A DNA stretch of 64,000 nucleotides from Exobasidium rhododendri (GCA_026210745.1 CP110630.1:2604001-2668000), one strand, 5' to 3'. Shown: positions 33,041 to 43,542, counted from the first letter of the stretch. Notes: generated from the letters alone by a model not told the origin. Translations and numbers: made by a program.

Positions 33041-34214
33041 ATGTTAACACACGTCGCAAGACCCGCTATTGCTGCCACCAGCAGGGTCGCCCTATCATCC
33101 TGCAGCAGGAACGGCACTAAAGCCTTTTCCTCGTCACTGCTACGAGAAAGAGAGATCAAGAATGTCACAGTGTGAGTGCTTTAAATAGTCTCTCCGTCTT
33201 CAACGCCTATTCTTAAACACGATCCCCCCTCTCTCTCTCTCTCTCCTGGTTCTCTAATGAAGCTTCGGTGGTGGACTTATGGGCAGTGGCATTGCACAAG
33301 TGTTGGCGAATAAGGGAGGCTACAACGTCACACTCTCGGATGTCTCTGATAAAGCCCTGTCCACCGGCCTGTCCATCATGTCTAAATCATTGAGTCGAAT
33401 CGCCAAAAAAGCAATGTCGGACAAATCACCTGAAGAGCAAGAACGTTACGTCAAGGGCGTAGTAGATTCTATTAAGACTACGACAGATGCTAGTGCAGCA
33501 GTGAAAGACAGCGATCTGGTGATCGAAGCCATCATTGAGAATGTCGGAATCAAGCAGGAGCTCTTTAAGTTTCTGGATGGAAAGGCACCAAAGGATTGCA
33601 TCTTTACCAGCAACACGAGTAGCCTGAGCATAAAGGACGTAGCCAAATCGTCAGGAAGGGGTGATCGCTTTGGTGGTTTCCACGCATTCAACCCGGTTCC
33701 TCAGATGAAGCTGATTGAGGTCGTCAGGACAAGTGAGACAAGCGATGAAACTTTCAATTCATTGATGGAGGTGGCCAAGAAGATGGGAAAGGTACCTGTA
33801 GCCTGTGTCGACTCACCTGGCTTCATTGTCAATCGACTTTTGGTCCCATACATGCTGGAAGCCATTCGTCTTGTTGAGCGAGGAGATGCGACTGTCGAAG
33901 ACGTAGACACGGCCATGAAATTGGGTGCTGGATGTGAGTAAGCTACGACTGGGACAGCTGACACTAGGTACCCAGGACCCCTAACCATACTTCCTTTCCT
34001 CTTCCTCCTTCTAGATCCGATGGGCCCATTCGAATTAAGTGACTTGGTCGGACTCGATACCTTATCGCACATCTCCAAAGGGTGGAGAGAATCGCGCGTA
34101 GAGACTGGTGAAATCAGTGCAGAGACTGTCAAGGAGAGCAAGCTTCTAGAAGATTTGGTCAAGCAAGGAAAGACTGGAAAGAAGGGTGGAAAGGGTGGCT
34201 TTTACCCCGCTTGA
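33041..34214 (+). CDS. 3-hydroxyacyl-CoA / 3-hydroxybutyryl-CoA dehydrogenase, mitochondrial type
   Basis: NAD-dependent L-3-hydroxyacyl-CoA dehydrogenase. Exons are 33041-33171, 33263-33933 and 34015-34214, giving 333 residues. The presequence is Ser/Arg/Ala-rich. Across the first intron the Rossmann motif FGGGLMGSGIAQV is formed. Further family motifs are VIEAIIENVGIKQELF, SNTSSLSI, GGFHAFNPVPQMKLIEVV (catalytic His) and SPGFIVNRLLVPYMLEA. The third exon gives PMGPFELSDLVGLD. The length suits the short-chain HADH family. It is divergent from POP5. A CT-repeat polypyrimidine tract (33229-33245) sits just before the first acceptor. Confidence 0.94.
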
Positions 34215-34473
34215 TCCTTCGCATGTACTCTACAGCTCCTGCCACTACCACTACCACTTCCCCACAGCACCCATCACTCTTCATTGCAGGTCGAATAGTT
34301 AAAACGCGCCTTTCCAAATAACCTTTTAAATAGGGACCCCAAGAAGCGTTTGTGAGATTCCCAATTAATTCTACGTACTTCCTTTCCCTTTTTCCCCTTC
34401 TTCTCCCATACGCTCAGTCACATACGCTCCTGCTTCTTGCAATCGTGTAGCTATACAGAGGAAATTGGCGGCC

Positions 34474-35529
34474 ATGTCACACAGCGTAGTGACGCCGGAG
34501 ATGGCTGCCCAGGCCATGGCTCCTGCTACGAATCGCGCTGCCCAGGCCATCTACCTGGATTTTCATCACAATCACTTGGCCTTCGAATCGTACCTGGCCA
34601 CGACATCTGCCGCCACTCACTCGCAATTCAACGCTATCAAGCTGACAAATGATGCACAGCTGTGTCCTCGTCATATCGCTCACTTGCAGTCTCCTGCTTC
34701 TCAGCCACCTTGTCCTTTGGGCAATCGGTGTCCTTTCCGACACGAAACACCTTCATCACTCAATTTTGGTGGTGCTGCCAGCAACGGTGCTCACACTTCG
34801 CACGGCTATCGAGATCAAGGCAAAAGAACAGTGTGCAAGCATTGGCTTCGAGGGCTGTGCAAAAAGGGAGATAGTTGCGATTATCTACACGAGTACGACT
34901 TGAGGAGAATGCCGGAATGTCGTTTCTTTGCTACGTTCGGATATTGTAACAGTGGAGATGAATGCCTCTACCTGCATGTAGACACAAAGGCAAAAATTCG
35001 CGAATGTGAAGATTACAAGAGAGGGTTCTGTCGCGATGGACCAAAGTGTGAGAAGAAGCATGTCAGAAGACCAGCTTGCCCTCTTTACATGGCTGGCTTT
35101 TGTCCCAATGGCCCGAGCTGTCGATTAGGTCACATTAAATCAACATTTCCATCGCCAGCTTCTCGCTCAAATTCGCCCGTACAAACCCATCGACCTCTGA
35201 CGGCAGAGGAAGCATTCGGTGGAAGGGATCGAGGAGGAGATCGAGGGGATACAAATAGGCCTAGGTATGGCGGCGGAGGAGGAGGAGGAGGACGCTACGA
35301 TGGAGGGGAGAGCTATGGTGTTGGTAGACCGCAATATCAGCGCAATGCTGCCGATACTGAGGGAGATGGGAACAGACCTAAGAAGGACCTCAATCAAGTC
35401 ACATGCTACAAATGCGGTGATCGAGGTCACTTTGCAAATGCTTGTCCCAATCCAAATCGACCGGGCAATAGAGGAGGAACGGAACGCGGATCTGGTGGTC
35501 GAGAGAGAGGCAATGGCCGACCTTATTAG
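34474..35529 (+). CDS. YTH1: mRNA 3'-end processing zinc-finger protein YTH1/CPSF30
   Basis: RNA-binding subunit of the cleavage and polyadenylation factor that reads the polyadenylation signal. A single exon of 351 residues. Five CCCH fingers follow one another from about residue 63 to 215 (for example CKHWLRGLCKKGDSCDYLH and CPLYMAGFCPNGPSCRLGH). A Gly/Arg-rich (GGGGGGGGRYDGG) linker leads to one CCHC zinc knuckle, CYKCGDRGHFANAC. Budding-yeast Yth1 lacks that knuckle, whereas animal CPSF30 has it. The start is the first ATG; the in-frame codon three residues before it is TTG. Its stop lies 63 bases from that of the deacetylase gene. Confidence 0.95.
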   Translation: MSHSVVTPEMAAQAMAPATNRAAQAIYLDFHHNHLAFESYLATTSAATHSQFNAIKLTNDAQLCPRHIAHLQSPASQPPCPLGNRCPFRHETPSSLNFGGAASNGAHTSHGYRDQGKRTVCKHWLRGLCKKGDSCDYLHEYDLRRMPECRFFATFGYCNSGDECLYLHVDTKAKIRECEDYKRGFCRDGPKCEKKHVRRPACPLYMAGFCPNGPSCRLGHIKSTFPSPASRSNSPVQTHRPLTAEEAFGGRDRGGDRGDTNRPRYGGGGGGGGRYDGGESYGVGRPQYQRNAADTEGDGNRPKKDLNQVTCYKCGDRGHFANACPNPNRPGNRGGTERGSGGRERGNGRPY

Positions 35530-35592
35530 AGCTGGCATTAACTCGAACGTAACAACAAGTGTAATTCTATCAAATGCAAATGTGATTTTCAT

Positions 35593-36785
35593 CTAGGGCG
35601 AGGACGGAGGAGGATGGACTTTCTTCCAATGGTCTGCGATCTCTTCTCTTGTCGCGACCCAAACGTCCCCGTTACGTTCCTTTTCCTTGACGTATGCGAC
35701 AAAGTCTTGGAGCGCCTTGAAGCGACCCGGTCTTCCTACCACCCGACAGTGTAAACCCACTGACATCATTTTGGGCTCACCACGCTCCCCTTCCTCGATG
35801 AGCACATCAAGAGCATCCTTGAGGTAAGTGCTCAGATCGGAAGATGTCGAAAATCCAGGCGAGATGCCAAATTTCTTTTCACAAGAAATGGAGGATGCGT
35901 CAACGTTTAGGGCCAAAGAAAGCGTCACTGTAAATTTACTCACCATATCGTTGTTATCCAACGTATAGGGAATGACGAGCAGAGGAGGCGACGGTTTGTC
36001 TGGCGAAGGCGATGGCGACGACACGTAGTAAGGCAGATCCTCATCGTCTATTGAGACAAGGAGACAGTAGAGACATGCCTTAGATCGCCGTGCTTGACAG
36101 TCACTGACTACACATCGTACTCACATGCGTCAGAATCGTAAAGGTAGTCCAATAGACCCATCTCTCGATACTCCTCATACACTATCCGCCTCGTTCGCAC
36201 GCTTTGTCTTCCTGTGTACCAACCTCTCGGGATCTTTCCATCCTTTGAAGCACTCTTGAGAGCATTGATTGTTGCCCGGACGTGTTTTCTCTCTTCTGCT
36301 TCGTCTACGTTCCAGTAGTCTATCCATCGCCAACTATGGCTAGCAACTTCACACCCAGCTTCTTGCATCAATGGAACGACATGAGGATTCAGTTGTACCG
36401 CTCTTCCGATTGCCCAAGCAGTGAAGCGTAGATCACTTCGTTTGAAAAGAGACAAGATCCTGTGAAAGCCACGATGGCTGCCGAATTCATATCCACTCTC
36501 CGTTCCTAGATTTCGGTCATTCCTTGCGGCGAAAGGAACACTTGCTGCGACACCAGACTCCGTCAAGAATGTCTCGGCGTGTACGTCTTTGTTGTAGTTT
36601 GAGTCCGACTCTCCTGTATTGTGCTCTCCGCCCTCTTCATAGTTGACTACAAAAGATAGGCATACTTTGGCGTTCTTGGGCCAGTGGGGATTGGGTGGTG
36701 TAGCTCCATAGCCTATCAGCTCCCGCCTGGAGTGATCCCTGCCCAGATCAAAGACTTGTACCGACGAAGAGGAAGCGCCACTCAT
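35593..36785 (-). CDS. PuuE-type polysaccharide deacetylase/allantoinase-like protein
   Basis: NodB-homology-domain enzyme of the group that includes bacterial PuuE allantoinase. Exons are 36125-36785, 35944-36047 and 35593-35874, giving 348 residues. Motifs: YGATPPNPHWPKNAKVCLSFVVNYEEGGE, YEFGSHRGFHRIL, EVASHSWRWIDYW, the RGWYTGRQS motif, LYDSDAYDEDLPYYV (made by splicing), LLVIPYTLDNNDM and MMSVGLHCRVVGRPGR. The second intron (69 bases) is in frame and open, so an unspliced reading would insert 23 residues between NNDM and KFGISPGF. A purine-ureide role is the family-based guess; chitin-deacetylase-like activity is the alternative. Confidence 0.92.
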
Positions 36786-37101
36786 GTCTCTTGCCGTTTC
36801 GAACAGTGTGTCACTTGCGAAGGCGAACAAGGCAGGCTTTAAACTTGGGTAGACAAGACGCGGCGGCGCCCTATTTCCTCTCGCACGTAAAGAAAGAATT
36901 TCTTGGATCAAAGCGAAGAAAGTGTGTGCGATTCCTTAAAAAGGCGAGGAAAAGCTAAAGTCTTTCGGCAAATGCACGGACGTCTGAGAGGTGCTTCCCT
37001 GTGTGTCTCTATGTGTCTCTGTCACTCTACGTTTCAATGTCGACCAGGAGCTGAGGTGGCCGTGCAAGCTACGCAGAGGATTCAGTCTTGAGGCCAAGTG
37101 G
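36786..37101. promoter_or_regulatory. Divergent intergenic region deacetylase / Zn2Cys6 regulator
   Basis: About 315 bases between divergent start codons. Both flanking frames remain open into it but lack ATG codons there. No repeat or specific site noted. Confidence 0.35.
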
Positions 37102-39471
37102 ATGTCAGAGAAGATGTCAAGCTCAACGTTGTCGTGCGAGGAATGTCATCGAAGGAAGCAAAAGTGTGATAGGAAGCAGCCGTGTCAAAACTGTGTTGTG
37201 CGAAGAAAGGAGAGCGAATGCCGCCCCCATGTTCAGCATAAGCGGACGAAGGACATTTTTGTACGATTGGAAGCACTAGAGGAAGAGATGGAGCTGTACA
37301 GATCGACTTTGCGGAAGCTTGTGCAGGATCAGAGCACGGGTCTTTCTGAGGGCGAGACTGTGAGGGGGAAGGAGGGAGAAGGCGTGAAGAGCAATAAATG
37401 GGAGGCAGCACATTCAAAGGCAAGACCGGACAAGCCTTCGCTGGACCTGACAGCCTCACAGAGCGGTATAGGTGAGCAAATCGAGAAGATACAGGTTGGC
37501 AGAGTGCTGGATGATGTGGATGTAGATCAATTACCGCTACTCGAGGCTACACTGTTCCATGAAAGTCAAACGACCGAAATGGCCTTGAGGGTACATGGGG
37601 CTCCAGCGACGTGCCTTGTAGACTTGTTGTCAGCCTTGCCCTCCCGATACCTGTGTGGACTCCTCGTTTCTCATTTCTACGACGACGTCAATTGGATTCG
37701 TCAACCCTGGCCTCGAAGCAGTCTTTGCCAATCATTTTCTGCTTTTTGGAGCACTGGACCGGTGTTGACTGGCCAGAATTTGAATACGTTTGCGTTACTC
37801 TGTAGTCTCTGCGCAATTGCTCGTCTTACGATTCAGCACGTCGACTTTGATTCTAGTGCTGATGAGAGAAAGCTGGATGCTCGTCGTCTTCACTACACCT
37901 CTCGACATGCGCTCATGCTTAGTTCCATCTTCAACCAAGAAAGCTTGGATCAAATTATTGCTTGGACGTTGGCGTGTCGATTTTTGGTGTTGGAGAAACG
38001 CTATGGAGAAGCGTACACTTGTGCAGCTCGGACAGTCAAGGCAGCTTATAGCATCGAACTCCACCGTGATGGTCTCCTCCAAGGCAAAAGCAGAGAAGTG
38101 ACGGAAGCTCGTAGAAGAGTCTGGTCTGCGGTGTACTACTTTGATCGGACGATTTCCATCTTCACAGGACGCCCTCCCGTGATAGATGATCGATACTGCG
38201 ATGTTTGTGCCCCTTCTGAGGAGGGAGACTGGAGTGACATCTATACACTCCCTGACACAAGGAATCTGCGGCTTTCGACTGATGCTAGAGGGAAAACGAC
38301 GCCTACACCCTTTGCCTACTGCGTACAAAGGCAAAAGATCTCCATCTTACAAGGCCAGATGATTGCCACACTGCTTCGAGTTCAGGGCAAGTCATCGATG
38401 GGAAAGGAAGTGGCCTCGATTGATCAAGAATTGCACGCGATAAAGGCGTCCTTTCCTTCTTATCTTCGAGTGGAGCTCACGCACAGCAACACTCTCCAAT
38501 TCGATGATTCTTTCGACGAAGTGTATGGATTCTTACCTATCCAGCGATTCCTTCTGCAAAGTGAAGTAAATGCGCTTTGCATTGACCTACATCGGCCATT
38601 CTTGCTGAATGCAAGTAGCAAGGATGCAAAGAGCCTGGATGTATGCGTGAATGCTGCCCTGTTGGATATTGCATTACACAAGGACTTCAGCAGTAGTCGT
38701 GGCTCGATCTCACAGCTAGTTTTTGAAGTCTATGTCGGAACTCATCGAATGTTCCATGCGATCTTGCTTTGCGGAATCGTGCTATTAGCACACCCACAAT
38801 ATGAGAAGTCGGAGGATTTATTACAAAGGTTGCAAGAATTCATCGACAAGGACAAGACTCCTACTCGATCTGCTGATTTACCTTCTTCTTCGATGAGAAT
38901 GAGGGAGATTCAGATTGTAAAGATTTTTGTCAGAGAACATTACGGCAGACAGTCGACAGGGAAAAGAAAGGCAGGCTCAGATACTTCTGCGACTAGTGGA
39001 TGCGATGGTAGAGGAGGAAAGAGGACAAGAATTGAAGACAGCTACACGGCAAACATGGACAGGACGAACGGTGAGATCGAACATTCTCCGGCGAAAACTC
39101 GCTCAACTTCTGTTGCAGAATTTGAATGGAACGGTCAAAACGAAGCTCAAGAATTGCTAGACTCTTTATACGCAAAAGCAAATGACGACTTTATTCCCTT
39201 TTTCAATCAGCAAGCAGGTGTGAGCAGCGATGACGCTTCTCACGTTTTCGGTAGTGCTCTTTACCTTCCGACCGAGAAAAGTGCTGACGGTACGGGACAA
39301 ATCGCAGACTGCGACTCTCTTACTCTGCAAGACGACGTAAGATGGGGCAACAAGGGTCAGGATATCGAATGTGCGCCGGCCGAGCACTCAGATCTCTCAA
39401 GACAAGTCAACACGTTAAGCAGCGACTTTTTCGACGGCGATTTCTGGCATACTCTGATCAACAAGCTTTGA
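37102..39471 (+). CDS. Zn2Cys6 fungal transcription factor
   Basis: A single exon of 789 residues. Near the N-terminus is a binuclear zinc cluster, CEECHRRKQKCDRKQPCQNCVVRRKESEC (spacing C-x2-C-x6-C-x5-C-x2-C-x8-C). A short coiled-coil-like helix (IFVRLEALEEEMELYRSTLRKLVQ) for dimerisation follows. The middle carries the fungal-specific transcription factor domain, with LDARRLHYTSRHALML, AARTVKAAYSIELHRDGLL, RRRVWSAVYYFDRTISIFTGRPPVI and a long helical stretch. The C-terminal about 180 residues are polar and may activate. The next gene downstream, on the same strand, is an SSU1-type exporter, which makes it a plausible target. That is inference from position alone. Confidence 0.9.
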   Translation: MSEKMSSSTLSCEECHRRKQKCDRKQPCQNCVVRRKESECRPHVQHKRTKDIFVRLEALEEEMELYRSTLRKLVQDQSTGLSEGETVRGKEGEGVKSNKWEAAHSKARPDKPSLDLTASQSGIGEQIEKIQVGRVLDDVDVDQLPLLEATLFHESQTTEMALRVHGAPATCLVDLLSALPSRYLCGLLVSHFYDDVNWIRQPWPRSSLCQSFSAFWSTGPVLTGQNLNTFALLCSLCAIARLTIQHVDFDSSADERKLDARRLHYTSRHALMLSSIFNQESLDQIIAWTLACRFLVLEKRYGEAYTCAARTVKAAYSIELHRDGLLQGKSREVTEARRRVWSAVYYFDRTISIFTGRPPVIDDRYCDVCAPSEEGDWSDIYTLPDTRNLRLSTDARGKTTPTPFAYCVQRQKISILQGQMIATLLRVQGKSSMGKEVASIDQELHAIKASFPSYLRVELTHSNTLQFDDSFDEVYGFLPIQRFLLQSEVNALCIDLHRPFLLNASSKDAKSLDVCVNAALLDIALHKDFSSSRGSISQLVFEVYVGTHRMFHAILLCGIVLLAHPQYEKSEDLLQRLQEFIDKDKTPTRSADLPSSSMRMREIQIVKIFVREHYGRQSTGKRKAGSDTSATSGCDGRGGKRTRIEDSYTANMDRTNGEIEHSPAKTRSTSVAEFEWNGQNEAQELLDSLYAKANDDFIPFFNQQAGVSSDDASHVFGSALYLPTEKSADGTGQIADCDSLTLQDDVRWGNKGQDIECAPAEHSDLSRQVNTLSSDFFDGDFWHTLINKL

Positions 39472-39704
39472 GCGCGAATCGTGGCCTACGAGCTCCTGCC
39501 GGGGGAAGAGGTCATTCAGACTCGGACATGATCCGCCGCCTTTAAATCGGAATATCGGACGCTACCCTCCGAAGTACGCGTTAAGGGAATCTGCATATAT
39601 AGAGACGCAGACACACACACTCTGGTCCTCCACACAAAATTAAAGTTGCATAATTTACAAGCCTCTTCCCCCTCCTCTACACACAGAGCGATCACCACCA
39701 ACAG

Positions 39705-41285
39705 ATGACTCTGTCAGGCACACACAGTCGTGACTCCGCCGCTCCGGACTTGGAGAAGGGTGTGAGAGAAGATGACGTGGCGCCATACACAGTATCGAAT
39801 GATAAAGCAGGAGGGAAGGTAGGCGGGGCTCATCATACCTCAGACCCTGCAACGGAAGATGAAATTGAGGACGCAACCACCAGCATAAAAGACAGGAAAG
39901 CGTTCGACCAAAAGAATCCAGCAGCGAGCGACACCCGGCTTTACCGAGCAAAGAGGGAGATCCGACGCATAACTCTACACTTCACACCTAGTTGGTTCAG
40001 TGTCAACATGGGAACCGGAATCACCTCCATCCTACTCCATCAACTGCCGTATCAATTTAAAGGTCTTGGCGTTATATCCAATGTGGTCTTTGGTCTCAAT
40101 GTCTTCCTCTTTGTACTCTTTTCGTGTGTCAGCTTTGCACGCTACACCATCTGGCCAAACATGTTCTGGACGATGCTATTTCACCCTACTCAATCTCTTT
40201 TCCTCGGCACTTTCGCAATGGGCTTCGCCACCATCGTCAACATGTGTGCTCTCTCTGCTGCACCTGCATTTGGACCAAAGTTCGCCATCTTTACATGGAT
40301 ACTTTGGTGGATCGACGTGGTCATTTCCCTTTTCATTTGTATTGGATGTCCCTTCCTTCAATTTACCCGTCATCAGCAATCGCTAGACAAAGTCACAGGT
40401 GTTTGGTTCCTGCCCGTCGTCTCCACTATTGTTGCGGCTGCTAGTGGTGGCATTGTTGCGGAAATCTTGCCCCCAGCTCACGCTCGCCTGACTATCATTG
40501 TGTCTTATATTCTTTGGGGAACAGGATTTGGATTGTCCATCATGCTCATGACGTTGTACTACGCTCGACTGGCCATCTACAAGATTCCACCACCTACCTT
40601 GATCGTCAGTGCCTTCCTACCCCTAGGACCGTGTGGTCAGGGTGCATTTGGAATATTACAAATCTCTTCCGTCCTTTACAAGATGAGCAAGAGCACTGGA
40701 CAAGCACTCGCTGCTACTTCTTCTCCCAACTTCACCATACAAGAAGCACAAACAATGGCCACGGCTATATATGCTGTAACAATTCCTATTGCTCTCATCA
40801 TTTGGGGTCTTGGACTCGTTTGGTTCGTTCTGGCAGTTGCTTTCCTCATCGATTTAGCCATCGTACAAGAATTGCGCTTCAACCTGGGATGGTGGGGCTT
40901 CACCTTCCCCTTGGGCGTCTTTTGCACTGCGACCACTCAATTTGGAAAGGAATTGGACAGCGATGCGTTCAAAATCTTGGGCACAGTCCTGTCTGTGATT
41001 GAAGTAATCCTCTGGCTGTACATTGCGGGCAAAACGACCATCGGTGCATTGTCGGGCAAGCTTTTCTTTTCGCCATGTCTAGCTGAACAAGGGGGTGAGC
41101 CACCCAAATTTGTAAATCCAGCACGCAAGTATGCGTACGAACCTCGTGAGAAGGGAAACAGATTAGTAGGTCTTCGAATCGCCTCGCCATTTAGGAAATC
41201 AACTTCTGTTTCGCGCGGTCGTAGTCCACGCAAGACTCCGATGACGACCACGACAACGAGCAATGCCAAAAAGGAGATGAGCTGA
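39705..41285 (+). CDS. SSU1: SSU1-type sulfite/organic-acid exporter (TDT family)
   Basis: Plasma-membrane transporter of the tellurite-resistance/dicarboxylate family. A single exon of 526 residues with about ten hydrophobic helices from residue 95 to 455. The family opening is visible: HFTPSWFSVNMGTGITSILLHQLPYQF. Also typical are FARYTIWPNMFWTMLFHPTQSLFLGTFAMGFATIVN and LPLGPCGQGAFGIL. The soluble N-terminus (about 85 residues) and the basic C-terminal tail (SVSRGRSPRKTPM) are probably cytosolic. Yeast SSU1 exports sulfite and gives sulfite resistance. Relatives in other fungi may carry malate, so the substrate is not settled. The 5' flank is only 233 bases from the regulator gene. Confidence 0.9.
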   Translation: MTLSGTHSRDSAAPDLEKGVREDDVAPYTVSNDKAGGKVGGAHHTSDPATEDEIEDATTSIKDRKAFDQKNPAASDTRLYRAKREIRRITLHFTPSWFSVNMGTGITSILLHQLPYQFKGLGVISNVVFGLNVFLFVLFSCVSFARYTIWPNMFWTMLFHPTQSLFLGTFAMGFATIVNMCALSAAPAFGPKFAIFTWILWWIDVVISLFICIGCPFLQFTRHQQSLDKVTGVWFLPVVSTIVAAASGGIVAEILPPAHARLTIIVSYILWGTGFGLSIMLMTLYYARLAIYKIPPPTLIVSAFLPLGPCGQGAFGILQISSVLYKMSKSTGQALAATSSPNFTIQEAQTMATAIYAVTIPIALIIWGLGLVWFVLAVAFLIDLAIVQELRFNLGWWGFTFPLGVFCTATTQFGKELDSDAFKILGTVLSVIEVILWLYIAGKTTIGALSGKLFFSPCLAEQGGEPPKFVNPARKYAYEPREKGNRLVGLRIASPFRKSTSVSRGRSPRKTPMTTTTTSNAKKEMS

Positions 41286-41562
41286 GAACTCTACCTATTG
41301 TATCACCACCTGTATTTTACCTCTTATTGTACTCTACTGCGCTTATTAATCTCACACCAGCGGATCATCGCTTGTTTCTCCATTACCTCTTGAAGACGAG
41401 TAGTTATCAAGTTACACGATCGAGGTCACTCAGAGCTTACCACCGTAGCAATCATGTCAGGTGTCTAGAAAAATAATCTTACCACCTTCGAAGCTGAACA
41501 TGGCAATGAGATCGTATTTTCGTTGTATGAATGTCTCGTTTACAAATCGCCCGTCGGTGACA

Positions 41563-43542
41563 TCACGTTATGCTGTACTTTGGACCACCACCTCCCTCCG
41601 GCACACGCCACTCGATGGATGCGTCAGGCACCTTGATGCTGCATGTCTTACAATGGATGCAATTCTGGCTGTTGATGACGAACTTTTTGCCTAAGGCGTC
41701 CTCTAATCCACCTGCATCTTCCTTGTCTTGATACTCGTACACGGCAGCAGGACAAGCGCGAGCCAGAAGACCGTCGTATTGACCTACGTTCCTCTCCGTG
41801 TGTCCAGCAAAATCTCCTCCCTTGACGTGAAGATGTACGGGCTGATCCTCAGCGTGATTCGTACCGGTACGACTAACACTGGTCAAGATATCAAAGGAGA
41901 GCTTTCCATCTGGCTTGGGATATTCGATCTTTTCCATCTCCCTCGCTGGTTTGGTGTAGTGTCGATCTTCCTTTTCGTGATGGAAAGTCCACGGTGTTCT
42001 GCCCTTGAGGATGAGCGAATCCAATCCACTATAAGCAATCCCTCCATACAAACCTAGTGGATTATGGAAACTAGGTCGTAGATTCCTCACTTCTTTCAAC
42101 TCGGACATGATCCAGCTGTTGTCCAACTTTGTCTTGTAGTCTACCAAATCGATTGATTTCGTCTCTTCTGACTCGCCGCGTTGACCCAATGCATCTACTG
42201 CCGCCTCTGCTGCCAGCATGCCGCTCTTCATGGCGTTATGCGTCCCCTTGATCTTGGGCACGTTGAGAAATCCAGCAGCGCAACCTAGCAATGCGCCACC
42301 AGGGAAGTTCACCTTTGGAATACTCTGGTACCCTCCTTCATTCAGCACCCTTGCTCCGTAAGCAATGCATTCGCCCCCTTCGAGCAATTTTGCAAAGAGC
42401 GGGTGATGTTTCATCCTTTGGAACTCTCGGAAGGGGCTCAGATAAGGATTCTCGTAGTCTAGACCGACGACGAGACCGATCGAGACCATCTCATCCTCCA
42501 TGTGGTAACACCACGACCCACCATATGTTTTGAAGTCTAGTGGCCAACCTAGGGTGTGAGTGACGAGTCCAGGCTGGTGGTTCTCTGGCTTGACCTTCCA
42601 GACCTCTTTGATCCCGAGTCCGTATGTTTGAGGGTCTGCTCCCACCGCTTCCCTCAAGCCAAGCTCCTTGATGACTTTCTCAGTCAAAGAGCCATGTGCT
42701 CCCTCTGCAAAGAGGGTGATGGGTGCGTGGAACTCCATACCGGGTTCGAAAGTGTCTTTTGGCTTGTCGCTCTTGCTGAGTCCAATCTCATTAGTGACGA
42801 CTCCCTTAATTCCCGTCTTCTTGCCTGCTTCATCCGTCTCCCATAACAGATTAGCACCAGCGAAACCAGGATAGATCTCTACGCCCAAAGCCTCTGCTTG
42901 TTCACCTAGCCATGAAGTGAAGCGCGAGAGGGAAACAATGTAATTGCCCTTGTTCGACATTTGGGGAGGGTGTGGCATGGGGAACGAGCTGGATTCCGTC
43001 AAGAAGCGCATGTGATCCTCCAAGGCTGGTTGGTTGAGTGGTGCTCCCATCTCCTTCCAGTCTGGGAGTAGCTCTTCGAGTGCGTTTGTCTGAATCACTG
43101 CACCTGACAAGATGTGATTTCCGACTTCGCCACCTTTTTCAAGCACAACTACTCGAATCTCTCGCCCCGTTTCTTCTGCCAGCTGCTTTATCCTGATGGC
43201 AGCGCTCAGCCCTGCCGGCCCACCTCCAACTATGACGACATCTACCTCGTCTGCTACTCTTTCCACCTTTGCAAGATCGAAGGGGTTGTCGACATCGTCC
43301 GCTGGTACAGCTTGTCTCCGACAGACTGATGAGCTGATGGCTCGCGTCTGAACCGGGAGAGGTCGAGCGGCTGCTATCCTGACTCCTTGGGAAAAGTTGC
43401 TACATCGCTCCAGGCCTCTTGAGGAGGTGGCTACTGATCTCTTTACACTGCTGCATTTACTTTGCTGCAGTCGCTGTGCAAGCCATCTGGATGACCTTGC
43501 GCCACCACTGCTCGATGAAGCAGCTATACGAGGTGCGATCAT
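41563..43542 (-). CDS. CIR2: Electron-transfer flavoprotein:ubiquinone oxidoreductase
   Basis: Mitochondrial inner-membrane FAD and [4Fe-4S] enzyme that passes electrons from ETF to ubiquinone during fatty-acid and amino-acid oxidation. A single exon of 659 residues. A Ser/Arg-rich presequence precedes the FAD site VDVVIVGGGPAGLSAAIRI. Further blocks are LSRFTSWLGEQAEALGVEIYPGFA, LFAEGAHGSLTEKVIKE, YGLGIKEVWKV, GCAAGFLNVPKIKGTHNAMKSGMLAAEAA and FHNPLGLYGGIAYSGLD. The C-terminus has the ferredoxin-like cluster ligands CPAAVYEY and NCIHCKTCSIKVP. It shares a divergent promoter region with the thiolase gene. Confidence 0.97.
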   Translation of the reverse strand: MIAPRIAASSSSGGARSSRWLAQRLQQSKCSSVKRSVATSSRGLERCSNFSQGVRIAAARPLPVQTRAISSSVCRRQAVPADDVDNPFDLAKVERVADEVDVVIVGGGPAGLSAAIRIKQLAEETGREIRVVVLEKGGEVGNHILSGAVIQTNALEELLPDWKEMGAPLNQPALEDHMRFLTESSSFPMPHPPQMSNKGNYIVSLSRFTSWLGEQAEALGVEIYPGFAGANLLWETDEAGKKTGIKGVVTNEIGLSKSDKPKDTFEPGMEFHAPITLFAEGAHGSLTEKVIKELGLREAVGADPQTYGLGIKEVWKVKPENHQPGLVTHTLGWPLDFKTYGGSWCYHMEDEMVSIGLVVGLDYENPYLSPFREFQRMKHHPLFAKLLEGGECIAYGARVLNEGGYQSIPKVNFPGGALLGCAAGFLNVPKIKGTHNAMKSGMLAAEAAVDALGQRGESEETKSIDLVDYKTKLDNSWIMSELKEVRNLRPSFHNPLGLYGGIAYSGLDSLILKGRTPWTFHHEKEDRHYTKPAREMEKIEYPKPDGKLSFDILTSVSRTGTNHAEDQPVHLHVKGGDFAGHTERNVGQYDGLLARACPAAVYEYQDKEDAGGLEDALGKKFVINSQNCIHCKTCSIKVPDASIEWRVPEGGGGPKYSIT

